In this document: positions 1-11,035 of the stretch, piece by piece
Layout of the letters: each line of letters starts with the position of its first letter
Position numbering within the stretch: position 1 is the first letter of the stretch
The notes under the pieces: model-generated
Told to the model about the DNA's origin: nothing
What the model saw: the letters and a program-made list of their open reading frames with translations, nothing else
Databases searched by the model: none
Assembly (NCBI GenBank): GCA_037576215.1
Contig: JBANDB010000013.1
Span: forward strand, 124,001-188,000
Direction: 5' to 3'
DNA from: Armillaria gallica
Lineage: Eukaryota > Basidiomycota > Agaricomycetes > Agaricales > Physalacriaceae
DNA: 64,000 nucleotides
Made by a program: the position numbers and the translations under genes

Positions 1-3000
1 AGGACTGGTCCAAAGAACGGACAGCATCGACAGGGGCTTCGACGACTGCACCGACTGCGGTGACGACGGCAGCGCCAGCGACAGCAACACTGGATTTCGC
101 CGATATCATGGGTGACCTCGCCGGTGCGTTCAACGTGTTCAAGTTGTTTCGCCTAATTGTGACACTCTTCTTCACACAGCCACAGCCTCACCTTCAACTC
201 TTTCACCGCAGTCCGCCGCATTTTACCAGACCTTTCAGAATTACTTCCAAGCGCCCTTCAACTCGATTCCTTACGGCTCTGCCTGGAATGCTCAGCCGAC
301 GGTCCCTCTGTCCAATTATTCTAGTCTCAATGGCGCAACGAGCGCAGGCCCCTCGTCTTCATCTTCCCCCCAGCCAGCAGCCCAACCCCAGCCCCAACCC
401 CAGCCGGCACCGCAACATTCACCTCCACTGCAGGCTCAGTCACCGCCCCAGCCCATGATTATCGAGTAAATCATCATATCTTTCATCAGTGTATCACGGG
501 GCTAACTTTCTTTCAGTCCGGCACTGACAACGCTCAATGGCGCAGCCACAAACGGCCTTCAACAGTACCCTCAAGCCTCTTCTTTTCAATCTCAGCAAAC
601 ACGCACTTCATACCCTTTCACGCATCTTTCATTATCACTCAGCAACTCCAATCCATATATGTATTCACATTCGTATCCCCAACAAATAGCAACAGCATCT
701 GCACAAGGGACCCTCTCGCCTCAGGCCCTACATTCGCCTACTCAGTTAATGACAACCATGGTACCGTCACAGTTCTACGGCAAACCTCAGCCGTCAGGAC
801 CACAACCTACTCCTCCGGCAGCACCCCCACCTGCACCTTCTCAGCCACCAGGTTCCACCCCACAGGAACGTAAACAGCAATTCCTCACTTCGATCAGGCC
901 CCTTCTACAGGCGTCCGCGTTTACCGGAGCCCAGGCCGTCAATACCTTGGCATCTCGCATATCAGATTACGGCGCCCCAGAGGTTGATGCTGCTACCCGC
1001 CTCGAGATACTAACCAAGATCCGTGACGGTGCAGGTAATCACTACTTTCGTGCCTGGTCCGAGAATCCAATAGCGATGGACATTTCTCGCGAGTGGCTCA
1101 GATCCGTGCTCGCAACAAAGGACGATAACACCTTGGTTGAGACGATAATGCCGCTTTTGCATGTGAGTGCCACATATGGTAGGCACAAACTTTCTCATGG
1201 GCTTCACAGATCATCGATCGATTACCACTGAACATTGACGCTTTGAAAACGTACAAATTGGGCAAGCTGATAGTAAAACTGTCGAAGGACCCACCTTCTC
1301 CGGGTGAGTTGTATGTTTCTCTGCCTAATGCAAGTGGACGTGTGCCCGACATGCATATGGCGTTTCTTTTAATAGTAATAGGCGTGCGGGTCTCGACATG
1401 TTTGAACGATGAGATAAAATACATGTATCTAACTTGTTTCTTGTGTTCTATGCAACGCAGCGATCAAGGATATGGCTTCGAACATCGAACGAAGATGGCG
1501 TCAGATCGTTGAAGTCGCGAATGACACGAAAAGCGAGGGTGAGTCATGTCAGTTTGAAACGCTGAATATTTATTAATGCTCGATTTTCTGTTGTTTTAGA
1601 GCCGAAGGCGAAGAAGCGGAAACTGGAGGCACCTATTAGCAAACCTTCCGCTGTACCCGTCAAAAAGGCTGCGGTGCCTCTGGTCCCCCCAAAGACAGTG
1701 ACGAAGAAGGTGACGGCGCCTGCGGCGAAGGACGCCAAGTCGGATTCATCATTTTTTTCTGCACCGAAACCCAAACCGAAACTGCCGACGTTCAAGAAGG
1801 CGCCTGTGGTAAAGAAGGAGCCTGATGCCAATGTCTCGCAGCCATTATCCATCGACCCTTTCCAGGAGGCTCTCAAGTCGATGGCGAAGAGTCGGAAGGA
1901 GTCTCCTGCTCCTACGCCGACACCGCCGATGGCCACGACGAGCAGTCCTCCGCAGCCCGGTCCTAGCAAACTTGGTAAGAAGAAGAAATCGGTGTCATGG
2001 GCTCCCGATAGCAATCTTGAGTCAATACGGTTCATAGAGAAGGCTGTCTATGATGACGATCCCGTAGATGTCAGCAGCTCACTTTTCAATCTTATTGTAA
2101 AATTAATATGGGGTCTAGGGTATGCATACTGCACACAGCGCACGCGAATTGGAAAAGGGTGAGGGAGCTGCGCTTCATCAGCATGTGTTTGAGGAGACGA
2201 TAGACTGGTCTGAACCTCAGTGTAAGCGTTAAAGACGTCTTAGCTGCGCGTTCTTCCAGCTGACAATGCATGAACAGTGATTGACATACCGATTGATATC
2301 GAGCTACGGCCGCGAGGAGATGCTAGTGAGGAGAAGACAACGCAAGAGCAGCGAGAAGAAACTGCCTTGGGTGCGATGTATATGACTTCGGCACATATCC
2401 CCCCTTCTCCAGGCGAGCCTGCGAAGCAAATAGCGGATGAAGAAGTCGATAGAGACGTACAGACGATGACGTCGGGACCTGATGTCGAAGGCATCTTCTG
2501 GAATAATGCCGAGCCAGCGCCATCAAACCTTGGAGTAGCGGACCTTGTTGCCCAGTTGGCGGGCACGATGGAGACGCCGCACGTGAATGGAGATATTAAT
2601 GTACCTCCTGTTGACGCGACTACTGCATCTGCATTATCTACTCTGGCGCCGGAACAGCTACAACAGCTTCTACAACAACTGAATCCAACTCTATTTGGGA
2701 ATGGGAATTTCGGCGGTGGTGGTGACCAGAATTGGGCACAGCAGCCGGTGGGATTTGCCGAATATGGGCAAGACGACGCGTCAGACGGCTGGCGCGGCGG
2801 AGGAAGAGGGGCGCGTGGAGCAGGACGGGGCCGCGGCCGTGGTCGGGGTGGACGAACTGACGATGGGTATAGACACAATAAAAGAAAACCATGCAGTTTC
2901 TTTCAGGCAGGAAGGCGAGCATTGAATCAACATATGTCTAAAACCGGACGGAGACTGATTGTTCCGTAAACAGATGCAAGTATGGCGATCAATGTGACTT

Positions 3001-3022
3001 TGCACACGAGTACGTGTCATGA
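1..3022 (+). CDS. PNUTS-like PP1 regulatory subunit (PPP1R10 family), 5' end outside window
   Basis: Three family landmarks appear in the right order. First is a TFIIS N-terminal (LW) helical domain, split over about 860-1535 and ending in LPLNIDALKTYKLGKLIVKL and NIERRWRQIVE. Second is a PP1-docking RVxF motif, KSVSW, near 2005 in a KKKKSVSWAPDSN context. Third is a C-terminal CCCH zinc finger (C-x7-C-x5-C-x3-H) just before the stop. A Q/P-rich low-complexity N-terminus and an RGG-like GRGRGRGRGG stretch (about 2800-2855) fit an RNA/chromatin-associated protein. In animals PNUTS targets PP1 to RNA polymerase II and helps transcription termination; a similar nuclear role is inferred here. Introns fall at about 124-179, 466-516, 1163-1209, 1304-1460, 1539-1599, 2064-2118, 2222-2277 and 2915-2973; the last has a GC donor. 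The start codon lies upstream of the window. The family call is fairly firm; orthology is inferred. Confidence 0.8.
2915..2973 (+). other. GC-AG intron splitting the CCCH zinc finger
   Basis: There is no GT donor near the end of the PCSFFQAG exon. Using the GC donor after GGAAG at 2915 and the CAG ending at 2973 joins AG to A. This gives Arg followed by CKYGDQCDFAH and completes a perfect C-x7-C-x5-C-x3-H finger before the TGA at 3020-3022. Confidence 0.7.
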
Positions 3023-3426
3023 CGAACGTGCAGGATGGCTGGGATATACGGGACGGTGTAGTACACTACTTATTGCAACCTTATCTTAATCCAATGTACA
3101 CTGGAAAGCAAGTTCGCCAGAGCTTAAGGCTAGCTGATATTCCCCTCACGACCGTCATTTGACTCACGGAAGTTGATGAATCATAATGCCGTAATACACA
3201 ATCAGGATTATCAACCACCTCCGTTACACATTGGTTTTCAAAAATGTTCGCTAGTAAGTACAGGTTACAAGGAAATATAAATAACAACAGCATAAAACAA
3301 AATGTCTCCTGGTAGAAGTAAGATATCCATGTAGAGTACTAAGTTACAATCTATGGTGCACAAAAATTAACTGATGCAAATCGGAGAGCAAAATATGAGC
3401 CAAAAGATAAACACGACTTGGAGATG
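3023..3426. other. convergent 3' intergenic region, no gene seen
   Basis: This AT-richer stretch lies between the stop of the PNUTS-like gene (+) and the stop of the LIM-binding gene (-). It probably holds both 3' UTRs. No coherent reading frame or RNA gene was recognised. Confidence 0.6.
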
Positions 3427-6400
3427 CTATCCCCCACCAGTTGTCCTCCCTCGCTTCCGCGTAGCGCGTTTTGGAGGCGGCTGATCTGATCCGGTCGTCG
3501 GTGAGATATTGCCAGATGGTTGCTTGCGCTTCAGCGAGGCATTCGATAGCGCAGGCGTGTTCGCCGTCGATGTAGGTGTCGACGAAGACGCTGTTGACGA
3601 CGACGCATTCTGGTTATGCGGAATCGTCTTGTGCTGCTTCGTCGGCGAGTTATGGGCTGACGGCGGCGCATTTTGGGGAGAGCTGATCGAAGATGTGGGT
3701 GCTTGAGGTTGGGGGAGTGGGACCGGATTGGTCACAGAAGGGGGGCGCTAGAGTACAGTGTTGTCGAGCCCATAGGGCTCGCAGTGGGAAATGAAGCAAA
3801 AGGATGGGACATCATGCCAACGCTGGTATTCATTTGGTTCATCCCATTCATCATATGTTGACCTCCGGAGAGCGACGGTAGCATCGGCATCGAACCTCGC
3901 AGTCGGTCTGCATACTTGTTCAGAGCATCTTATCGTATCCTTTAAAAGTCTTTATCGATGTTGGCAGAAGAGAAGAACGAACCTATTGGCCCCAGTTTTG
4001 TGTCGTTGGAGAAGGTTATCAGGTCGGTCATCTGCGCTACACTTTCGGCCAACTAGACAAACAAGTGTCAATCGAGGCACTTGTGCGATCAGAACCAAGG
4101 ACAAACCTCCAAACATCGCATCGTGGCTTGCGGTATCCCAAACGCATTGACAGGCTCCCCTGGAATAGATCCTCGATCAATGATAATTCTAGGTTCCTCC
4201 CACTTCTTATCCTCATCGTCCTGGTTCGAGATACCATTGGGTCCTGGTGTAGGCACACTGCGCATCCGTGGCGTTTTTGGAGATTCTATCATTCTCTGGC
4301 CCATGATAGACTCAATAGAAATAAATTTATCGTGATAGTTAGCATCGAACTGGAAATCATCGAATTTCAACACATGGTTGGTCGCAGGCGGTTGCGGTGA
4401 TGCCACCACAACATGTGCCGTCAGAGGTCCCCGCAGAGTAACCGTGTAGCCGTTGTTGTATTTGTATGTCCAGACGGCCGTTACGCATTCAACAACAGAG
4501 TGACCTTGTGAATACATTCGCTCTCGAGCACCGTCCAAGGTTAGTGTCATGGATTTGACGCCTGATTGGGTCGTCACCAGGAAGAAGCGGGGTAATATAG
4601 GAACACCGATTTCTAACGAGTGACAGTCAGTATCTGTGAATCGATAACACGAAAAGGCCTTACCAAATGGCTTTGCTTCAGTTTTTTGGTTATCTTTCCA
4701 CAAGGTTATTTTCATGACCGCTCTTGGCGTAAAATACTCCTTGATTAGGTCATTCCACCAAGAAAGTTGCAATTTCTATCGTAGAATTAAGTGCCTGGCA
4801 ATAAGCGAAGCGAGCTGTACGTACCGTTTTGCTCTCATTCGATAAGTTACCACTAAACTGCAACAGTCGCGTGAGTCCCTGACCACTCCCAAGTGCCGTT
4901 GTCACACTATATGGAAAATGATGTTCAGGCATGCCATAGACAACAAGGAAAAAGGTCAAACTTACACGTTTACGGGCGGTGGACGAGGAGCAGGCGCTGA
5001 CGGGTGCTGATCAGTCGATGACACCGTGGACGAAGAGGCCGGAGACCCGTGAGCAAGATTGCCCTGGGGCTGATTCGGCGGTCTTGGCGGCCCAGCAGGT
5101 TGATTAGAGTTCAGGACGGGTGGAGGCTGGAGTCCAGACTGTGGCTGGGGGCCGGTATGTTGGGACGGTATGCGTCCGCCACTCGCAAGTGCGTTATTTG
5201 TAGGGAGCTGGGACTGAGTGATACGGGGGTATGTGAAGAGGAAGGTCGCCCGGACTGAGATCGCGGTCGAGAACCGGGTCGGGGATATGTGTTTATATTA
5301 TCGGAGGGTGACGGAGGATGAGAGGACGGCTGTGACTGCGGTAGCGAGGCGTGGTGGTGATTGTGCGATGGTGGGCGGGGAGGAGGCGGCATACCAAATG
5401 AATTATTATAGTTTTCAGTTCCTTGCTGCTGCATCTGTTCAAATTGTTGAGCTGGAGTCAGCTGGAATGCGGTCCGGTTCGGTGGCGTATTGGCAATGTT
5501 AGTTGGTAGTGCTCTTGACATCTCCCCCATTTGTGTTGGTGGAGTTGATGAAGGCACGAAGGGAAATTGGTTGTTGTTCCCCGATGGTGTCTGTGATGAG
5601 AACTGTGGGGTCGAAAAGTCGATGAAGGCCATGGGATTGTCCGTGGGCATCTGGGGCCGATTTATGCCAGACTGCGACGGACCTGGACCCATATTCATAG
5701 CAGGGGTATGTGACGATGGGTGTGAAGGAGGGCGGGGCGAAGGAGGTATCTGCGCGGTCTGATGCTGGAGAGGAAGTGGCACTGGACTCTGAAAGTTATT
5801 CTGATGCGTCGATTGCATCCCACCTTGCATAGACTGCGGCTGACCTGGTTGAGGAATACCATTCATCATTCCCATCGGTGCTGAGCCTGTCCTGACAACG
5901 TTCTGGGGAAGCCCTGGATTGCCACTGGCGCTCCTCATCGCCATCGCCATCTCGGGGGACATATGACCAGAGGGTTGGCGCATCTGCGGCTGCTGTGGCT
6001 GTCCATGTGCCTGTTGGGGTTGTCGCATCTGAGTAGGCATATTGCCTTGCTGGTTTATTCCCATGGGCAGAGAGCCTATGTGGTTGCCGCCTGGTGGTAG
6101 TGGTTGGCCATGAGAGACCCTGCGATTAGCGATAGACTGCTGCTGCTGCTGCATCATAGGACCGTTGCCGAAATTGATGTTCTAAGGAGATGAAGAGCAG
6201 ATGAAAAGTGAATAGTATATCAAAGCGAGTTGTAAGGAACACTTGCCATATGCGCGCCACCGGCGGGCGGATTCATTGTCTGGACGGGTCGCATGAGCAT
6301 CTGACGCTGTGCCGGGCCCGCTGATGGATGCTGCTGCTGGCCTGGCATTGGATATCGCTGATGCTGGATAGACGGGTTCTGATTAGGTGGGCCGCCGCCC

Positions 6401-6567
6401 AACATGCCCATTGGCGGCACGTTCGATGATGGCATACCCAGTTGCTGCTGCTGGGCAGGCTGGGGAGGCGACTGCATGAAAGGGCCGCTGTTGAGACCTA
6501 GCATCGGTGGCTGGCCCATGCTTGGTTGGCGCAGCATGTCAGGTCGAACGTTAACGTTGACGTTCAT
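3427..6567 (-). CDS. LIM-binding-domain transcription cofactor (LDB/Adn1/PtaB/Mfg1-like)
   Basis: The start is ATG at 6567 (MNVNVNVRPDMLRQ). The first two exons encode a long Met/Pro/Gln-rich low-complexity N-terminus. The central exons (about 4945-4035) encode a LIM_bind domain with landmarks LQLSWWNDLIKEYFTPRAVM, EIGVPILPRFFLVTTQSG, ECVTAVWTYKYNNGYTVTLR and LKFDDFQFDANYHDKFI, followed by LAESVAQMTDLITFSND. The tail is Ser/Pro-rich with basic clusters such as KRATRKRGR, a likely nuclear signal. In fungi such proteins pair with Flo8/SomA-type regulators to control filamentation, adhesion and development; that role is inferred. Introns are near 6183-6246, 5145-5224, 4910-4975, 4770-4830, 4616-4665 and 4055-4110, with more after 3985. 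The splice joining the last two short exons (about 3730-3900) is uncertain because the frame changes at the GCGCCCCCC run. It is divergent from IMP3. Confidence 0.82.
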
Positions 6568-7036
6568 GTTCGTAAAAAGTTGCCCCGGGAAGAAACTGCG
6601 ACGGTCGGATACCTAGACAGGCGGCTGCAAATAGAGTCTTCGAGCGTGTAGGTGCACATAAAAGACAGGGAAAACGACGCAGACTGGATGCAGTCTGCGA
6701 GCTGGAGAACTGCAGAGACACCGAGACAGATGTCAAAAAAAAGGGAAATCTGTGGTGATCGGCAGGGCAGAGCGCACGCTGGCGACACCGGAGTTCGACG
6801 AACAGAACAACGACGACGACGACAAGAAATGCCTCGGGAGCGACGTCGATAGCGTCGGGGGAAGAAGAGAAGTGCGGGAAACGAGGCTAGTCAGAGGCCA
6901 GCGCTCGTTGTTCAACGAATTGTTCCCACGTGGGAGCGTGCTTCGCTTCTTCTTCCTTTTTCGTATCTCTCTACTCCGGACCTCGTCGCCGTCAACGACG
7001 CTTTGACAACGACGACCACGACGACCGCCGCAAGAC
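6568..7036. promoter_or_regulatory. divergent promoter region between LIM-binding gene and IMP3
   Basis: About 470 bp separate two divergently transcribed start codons, so this stretch must hold both promoters and 5' UTRs. A purine-rich segment with repeated CGA triplets (about 6798-6830) lies within it. No specific binding site can be assigned from sequence alone. Confidence 0.5.
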
Positions 7037-7777
7037 ATGGTTCGCAAGCTCAAGTATCATGAGCAGAAGCTCCTCAAAAAAGTCGATTTTCTCAATGTAT
7101 GCGCCTTTTTCCGTCGTTTTTTCACTGTCTAATGTTCGTCCCAGTGGAAACAAGACGCCAATCTCCGTGAAATAAAGGTCATGCGCCGCTACCATGTCCA
7201 GGACCGGGAGGACTACCACAAGCAGGTCTTCATCTCATGTTATCGTTGCCGTCACTAATATTTCGGTCACAGGTACAATAAACTTTGCGGTTCTCTGAGG
7301 TCCTTTGCCCACCGCATCTCGGTTTTGCCTGCACAGGACCCATTCCGGCCTCGCATGGAGAGCCAGCTCCTGGCGAAACTGTACGATATGGGGGTCCTCA
7401 ACTCTACGGCGAAACTAAGCGACGTTGACAAAATTACCGTCGCTGCTTTTTGTCGCCGGCGCCTAGCCGTGTTCATGTGCATGACCAAGATGACTGAGAC
7501 TGTTAGCGCAGTGAGTGCACTTCCATTTATACCGGAGTCTCGCACTTAACGGTACAGGCTGCAAAATTTATTGAGCAGGGGCATGTTCGAGTCGGACCGG
7601 ACACCATCACAGATCCTGCGTTCTTGGTGACAAGGTGTGTACCGTGTTCTCTTATCTGGTTGCTGCTGACGGTCTCGTAGACGAATGGAGGACTTTGTCA
7701 CCTGGGTCGATACGTCTAAACTCAAACGGACAATCATGTCCTACAATGACGAGCTGGATGACTACGACCTTCTATGA
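7037..7777 (+). CDS. IMP3: U3 small nucleolar RNP protein IMP3
   Basis: The spliced product (about 184 aa) starts [20 protein letters not shown], the very conserved IMP3 N-terminus. It continues through an S4 RNA-binding fold with [17 protein letters not shown] and [17 protein letters not shown], then TDPAFLVTR and [20 protein letters not shown], ending acidic (DELDDYDLL). IMP3 sits in the small-subunit processome in the nucleolus and helps pair U3 snoRNA with pre-18S rRNA. Five exons are seen: 7037-7096, 7145-7221, 7273-7510, 7558 to about 7634, and about 7680-7777. The second intron (7222-7272) appears to use a GC donor. Length and sequence match the family; nothing is missing. Confidence 0.95.
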
Positions 7778-8189
7778 CCGGCAGAAATATCTTATTATAT
7801 TCCATCATTTGCCTTTCGACAGATGGTTTTCACCGACGCAATTACGTGTTAATGATACCATTCCTGCAATATACCTCCGGTCACCATCTGGACCAACATA
7901 GCACCACATGAATCTCGCATCATTAGACGCAATCTAAAGATGGGGCTACGTTACTCGTGCTTCGGTTTGCGTCAAACTTTCGGAAATAGACTGTGGAGAC
8001 GCGAGCAATGAGGAACATTCGAGGGAGAAGTTGTAGAGGATTTTATTGTAGCATATATGTTGTTCTGTTCGCCATTGAATACGAAATACGTGCTAACAAT
8101 TTTATCCTGTTGAAAATATCAAGTACTTGCAGGACAGTGCCAAACAAATGATCTAATCTCTTCCTTGTCCTTCCGTGGCCGCCAATTTT
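7778..8189. other. intergenic region between IMP3 and ICP55
   Basis: This holds the 3' end of IMP3 and the promoter of the next co-directional gene. No coding signal or RNA gene was recognised. Confidence 0.5.
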
Positions 8190-10624
8190 ATGTATGCCAC
8201 CGTACGGCGCAATGCCCAGGCCCTTGCCACTACCATTGCTGCTGGTAGCCAGACCTTGTCGCGACCGTTGATACAAAAACCGGCCCTTTACGGCCAACCA
8301 CTTCACCCATCACATCCTCACCTAGGTCGGTACTCGGCTCGGCCCAAAGCTTTGTCCAACTCATACGTTCTCTCTGTAGTTCAGCCGAATGAGTTGACAG
8401 CTGGGATTCCACATGAAGAATACGAGAGGCGGCGGCGAGCACTCATGGAAAGCCTACCGGACAATAGCATGGTTGTTGCGGCAGCGGCACCGGTGACATT
8501 CATGAGCGGAGGTACGTGGTATCTAGTCCATACTTTGGTTGATAGCTAGGCTGACATGGCCGACTAGAAATATTGTGAGTTCCTTCACGTTTCTTGCCCT
8601 GTCACCGATTGAACAACATCAAGTCACAAGTACCGACAAAATTCGGATTTCTGGTATCTTACTGGCTTTGAGGAGCCTGATTCTGCCGTTATTCTCGGTG
8701 AGTGCTGTGATGGCGTGGGCTTGTACATTCCGACATGGAAATTTAACACTTTTCGGCATTTTGAACTTGGATCTCAATAATGAGACATGCCCACCAACGT
8801 CGGAATCAGCAAACAAGACTGTTTCTTCGTTACAAAACAGCGGGGGAACAAATCCTCAACCTAGATTTAGGAATTCATTTTTACCAAATTCAAAAGTCTA
8901 CGAGCAGTTGCGGGGAATTATTTGTGGAATAACAAGCCCACGCCGCGAATCTCTGCCCCCCTCCTCTGTACTGATGCCTTCACAGAGAAGAATTCGACTT
9001 CGCGTGGATATTCCATGACTTTGTTCGTTAACGAGAAGGATCCATCTGAAGAGAAATGGTCCGGCACCAGAACAGGGGTTCGCGTTGCCGGAGAAGCCTT
9101 TCGTGCAGACGATGCCCAGCCCATAGCATCCTTTCCTAAGCACCTCGGCTCAATAGCCTCCTCCTACTCGCACATATTTTCTGACCCCCAGTCTCACGAA
9201 GACGATCCTGCACACAAAAAACTCCTCAAATATCTATCAAATCCCCTCAGGAAACGTGCTCGTGAGATAGACACGACCATGTCCACCATCTCTGGATCAC
9301 GACGACGGCCGCTGAAGTCCAAAGTCGCGCCACTAAGAGCTATCAAAAGCGAAGCCGAAAGACGCGTCATGCGAGCCGCAGCGGACATCAGCGGACGTGC
9401 CCATGCCAAGGTAAAGACATGTATATCTTTCTTTGGTGTGTTGTTTCGTTGAAATAGGCGCTCAGACCATGCGGTTCACGCATCCCGGGATGTCAGAAGC
9501 AGCGTTGTGTGCTCATTTTGAGTATCTGTGTTGCCTAGATGGGGCTCAGCGTCTAGCTTATGTCCCGGTCGTTGCTTCTGGGTATGTTCCTTTTCACGGG
9601 GTGTTCACAGTACCGACGCTGAAACTTTTTGTAGCCCGAATGCTCTAATCATACATTATACGTCAAATAATATGCCAGTCCAAAACGACGAGTTACTTCT
9701 CATCGATGCGGGATGCGAATACAAGTTGGTGTGCCTACCCGATTATGATTGGTGATGCTTATTTTCTTCTTCCAGTGGCTACGCGTCCGATATCAGTAAA
9801 GTACCCGCAATTTCACTAGATACATGTCGTGCTAAACTACTCTCATTTCAGCACGCACGTATCCTGCCAATGGGACCTTCACGAAACCACAGCGTGATCT
9901 ATACGCAGCCGTCCTTTCTGCACAGAAAGCCCTCGTTGCGTTGTGCCATGAAAGTGCCGGAGAGACCTTGTCCAGCCTTCACGCAACATCATGCCGACTT
10001 CTCCGGGCTGAGCTTGCCCAGATCGGTTTCAACGTCAGTACATCTGATCTGGCGAGGGAGTTGTACCCGCACTCCTTGAGCCATCCGATTGGTATAGGTC
10101 CGTACATACTGTTTCTCTCACTTGATTGTCCCTGTTCAAGTTTTTTTTACATCTTAGATCTGCACGAGTCTCATACCATCAACCGGGCGGCGCAGTAAGT
10201 GAATGCATCTATCTATTCTCTTCGCATATTTCTAACCGCTAGATAATAGTCTCCAAGAGGGTATGGTTATCACGATTGAACCCGGTACGGGATAATAGGC
10301 GTCTCCAGATTCTGTCGTCCTGATGATATTTCTCCCGACAGGCATCTACGTTCCTCCGCTCCCTCAGTATCCGAAGGCCTTCCATAATATAGGCATCAGA
10401 ATTGAGGTTCGTTCGTGCCCCCTTATTGTTTATCCCTGTATTTTATTGTCTCTAGGATGAGATCTTGGTGGGCAAAACGGATCCCATCGTGCTCACCGTA
10501 TCTGCCCCCAAGGAAGTGGGTGGAATCCTATCCTTAGGTGCCTCCTCTGAACTGACGGCTATGATGATAGATTGTCGACGTTGAGGGTGCTTGTCAGGGT
10601 CTGTTAGGACTAGAGCCTTACTAG
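8190..10624 (+). CDS. ICP55: mitochondrial aminopeptidase P family (ICP55/XPNPEP3-like)
   Basis: The ATG at 8190 begins MYATVRRNAQALATTIAAG, an Arg-rich, acid-free leader typical of mitochondrial targeting. An aminopeptidase P N-terminal domain follows (YVLSVVQPNELTAGIPHEEY, QNSDFWYLTGFEEPDSAVIL). The M24 pita-bread domain then shows DAGCEY, GYASDIS, SHPIG, MVITIEPGIYVPPLPQYP and FHNIGIRIEDEILV. These carry the Asp-Asp-His-Glu-Glu metal ligands. ICP55 removes one N-terminal residue after MPP cleavage of imported proteins and so stabilises them. The gene has about ten introns. One exon inside the first domain appears to be only 7 nt (8568-8574), and the next intron (about 8700-8984) is long for this genome. 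The end, PKEIVDVEGACQGLLGLEPY, is reached through a last small intron (about 10518-10573). Confidence 0.9.
8568..8574 (+). other. inferred 7-nt microexon of ICP55
   Basis: Splicing AAATATT (TAG acceptor at 8565-8567, GTGAGT donor from 8575) between the exon ending in MSG+G and the exon starting T-CAC-AAG gives MSGEIFHKYRQNSDFW. This restores the expected family sequence before the conserved FWYLTGFEEPD. No other splice choice keeps the frame and the homology. Confidence 0.6.
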
Positions 10625-11035
10625 AAGTATAAAGGCAGATTTCCGCCACATTCAAGTGCATAGAAGACGAATTTCCGTCGTCCTTTCTGACGCTTCGATT
10701 TCGCACTGCCAGTATCTCCGCTCTTTCCGCTGTTTGCGCACGGGCGCCTGAGGCGACGGCCTTGAGGGTAGAGAATCTATCTTTGTACTCCTTTTGTTTA
10801 ATTTCCTGCACTTATTTGAAGAACATTACTCTACTCCAACCATGATCACCAGGCAGTATGAAGGCAGTCAGGAAATAATGAACGACAATGAACGGCCGAG
10901 TTGTTGTGACAATTTTGCAACTGCATTCCAGAACTGATCCGTCGGAGCCAGAGTCAATATCGAACGAGGACCTTGATTCTTGGGCGGCGAAGATACATAA
11001 AATACATAGCGCCGCGGCTGCGTGCGATCCGGTGT
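10625..11035. other. convergent intergenic region, ICP55 to GT8 gene
   Basis: This lies between the ICP55 stop (+) and the glycosyltransferase stop (-). A Lys/Arg-rich minus-strand open stretch (about 10640-10811) exists, but it has no recognised relative and no clear start. It is treated here as 3' UTR. Confidence 0.4.
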
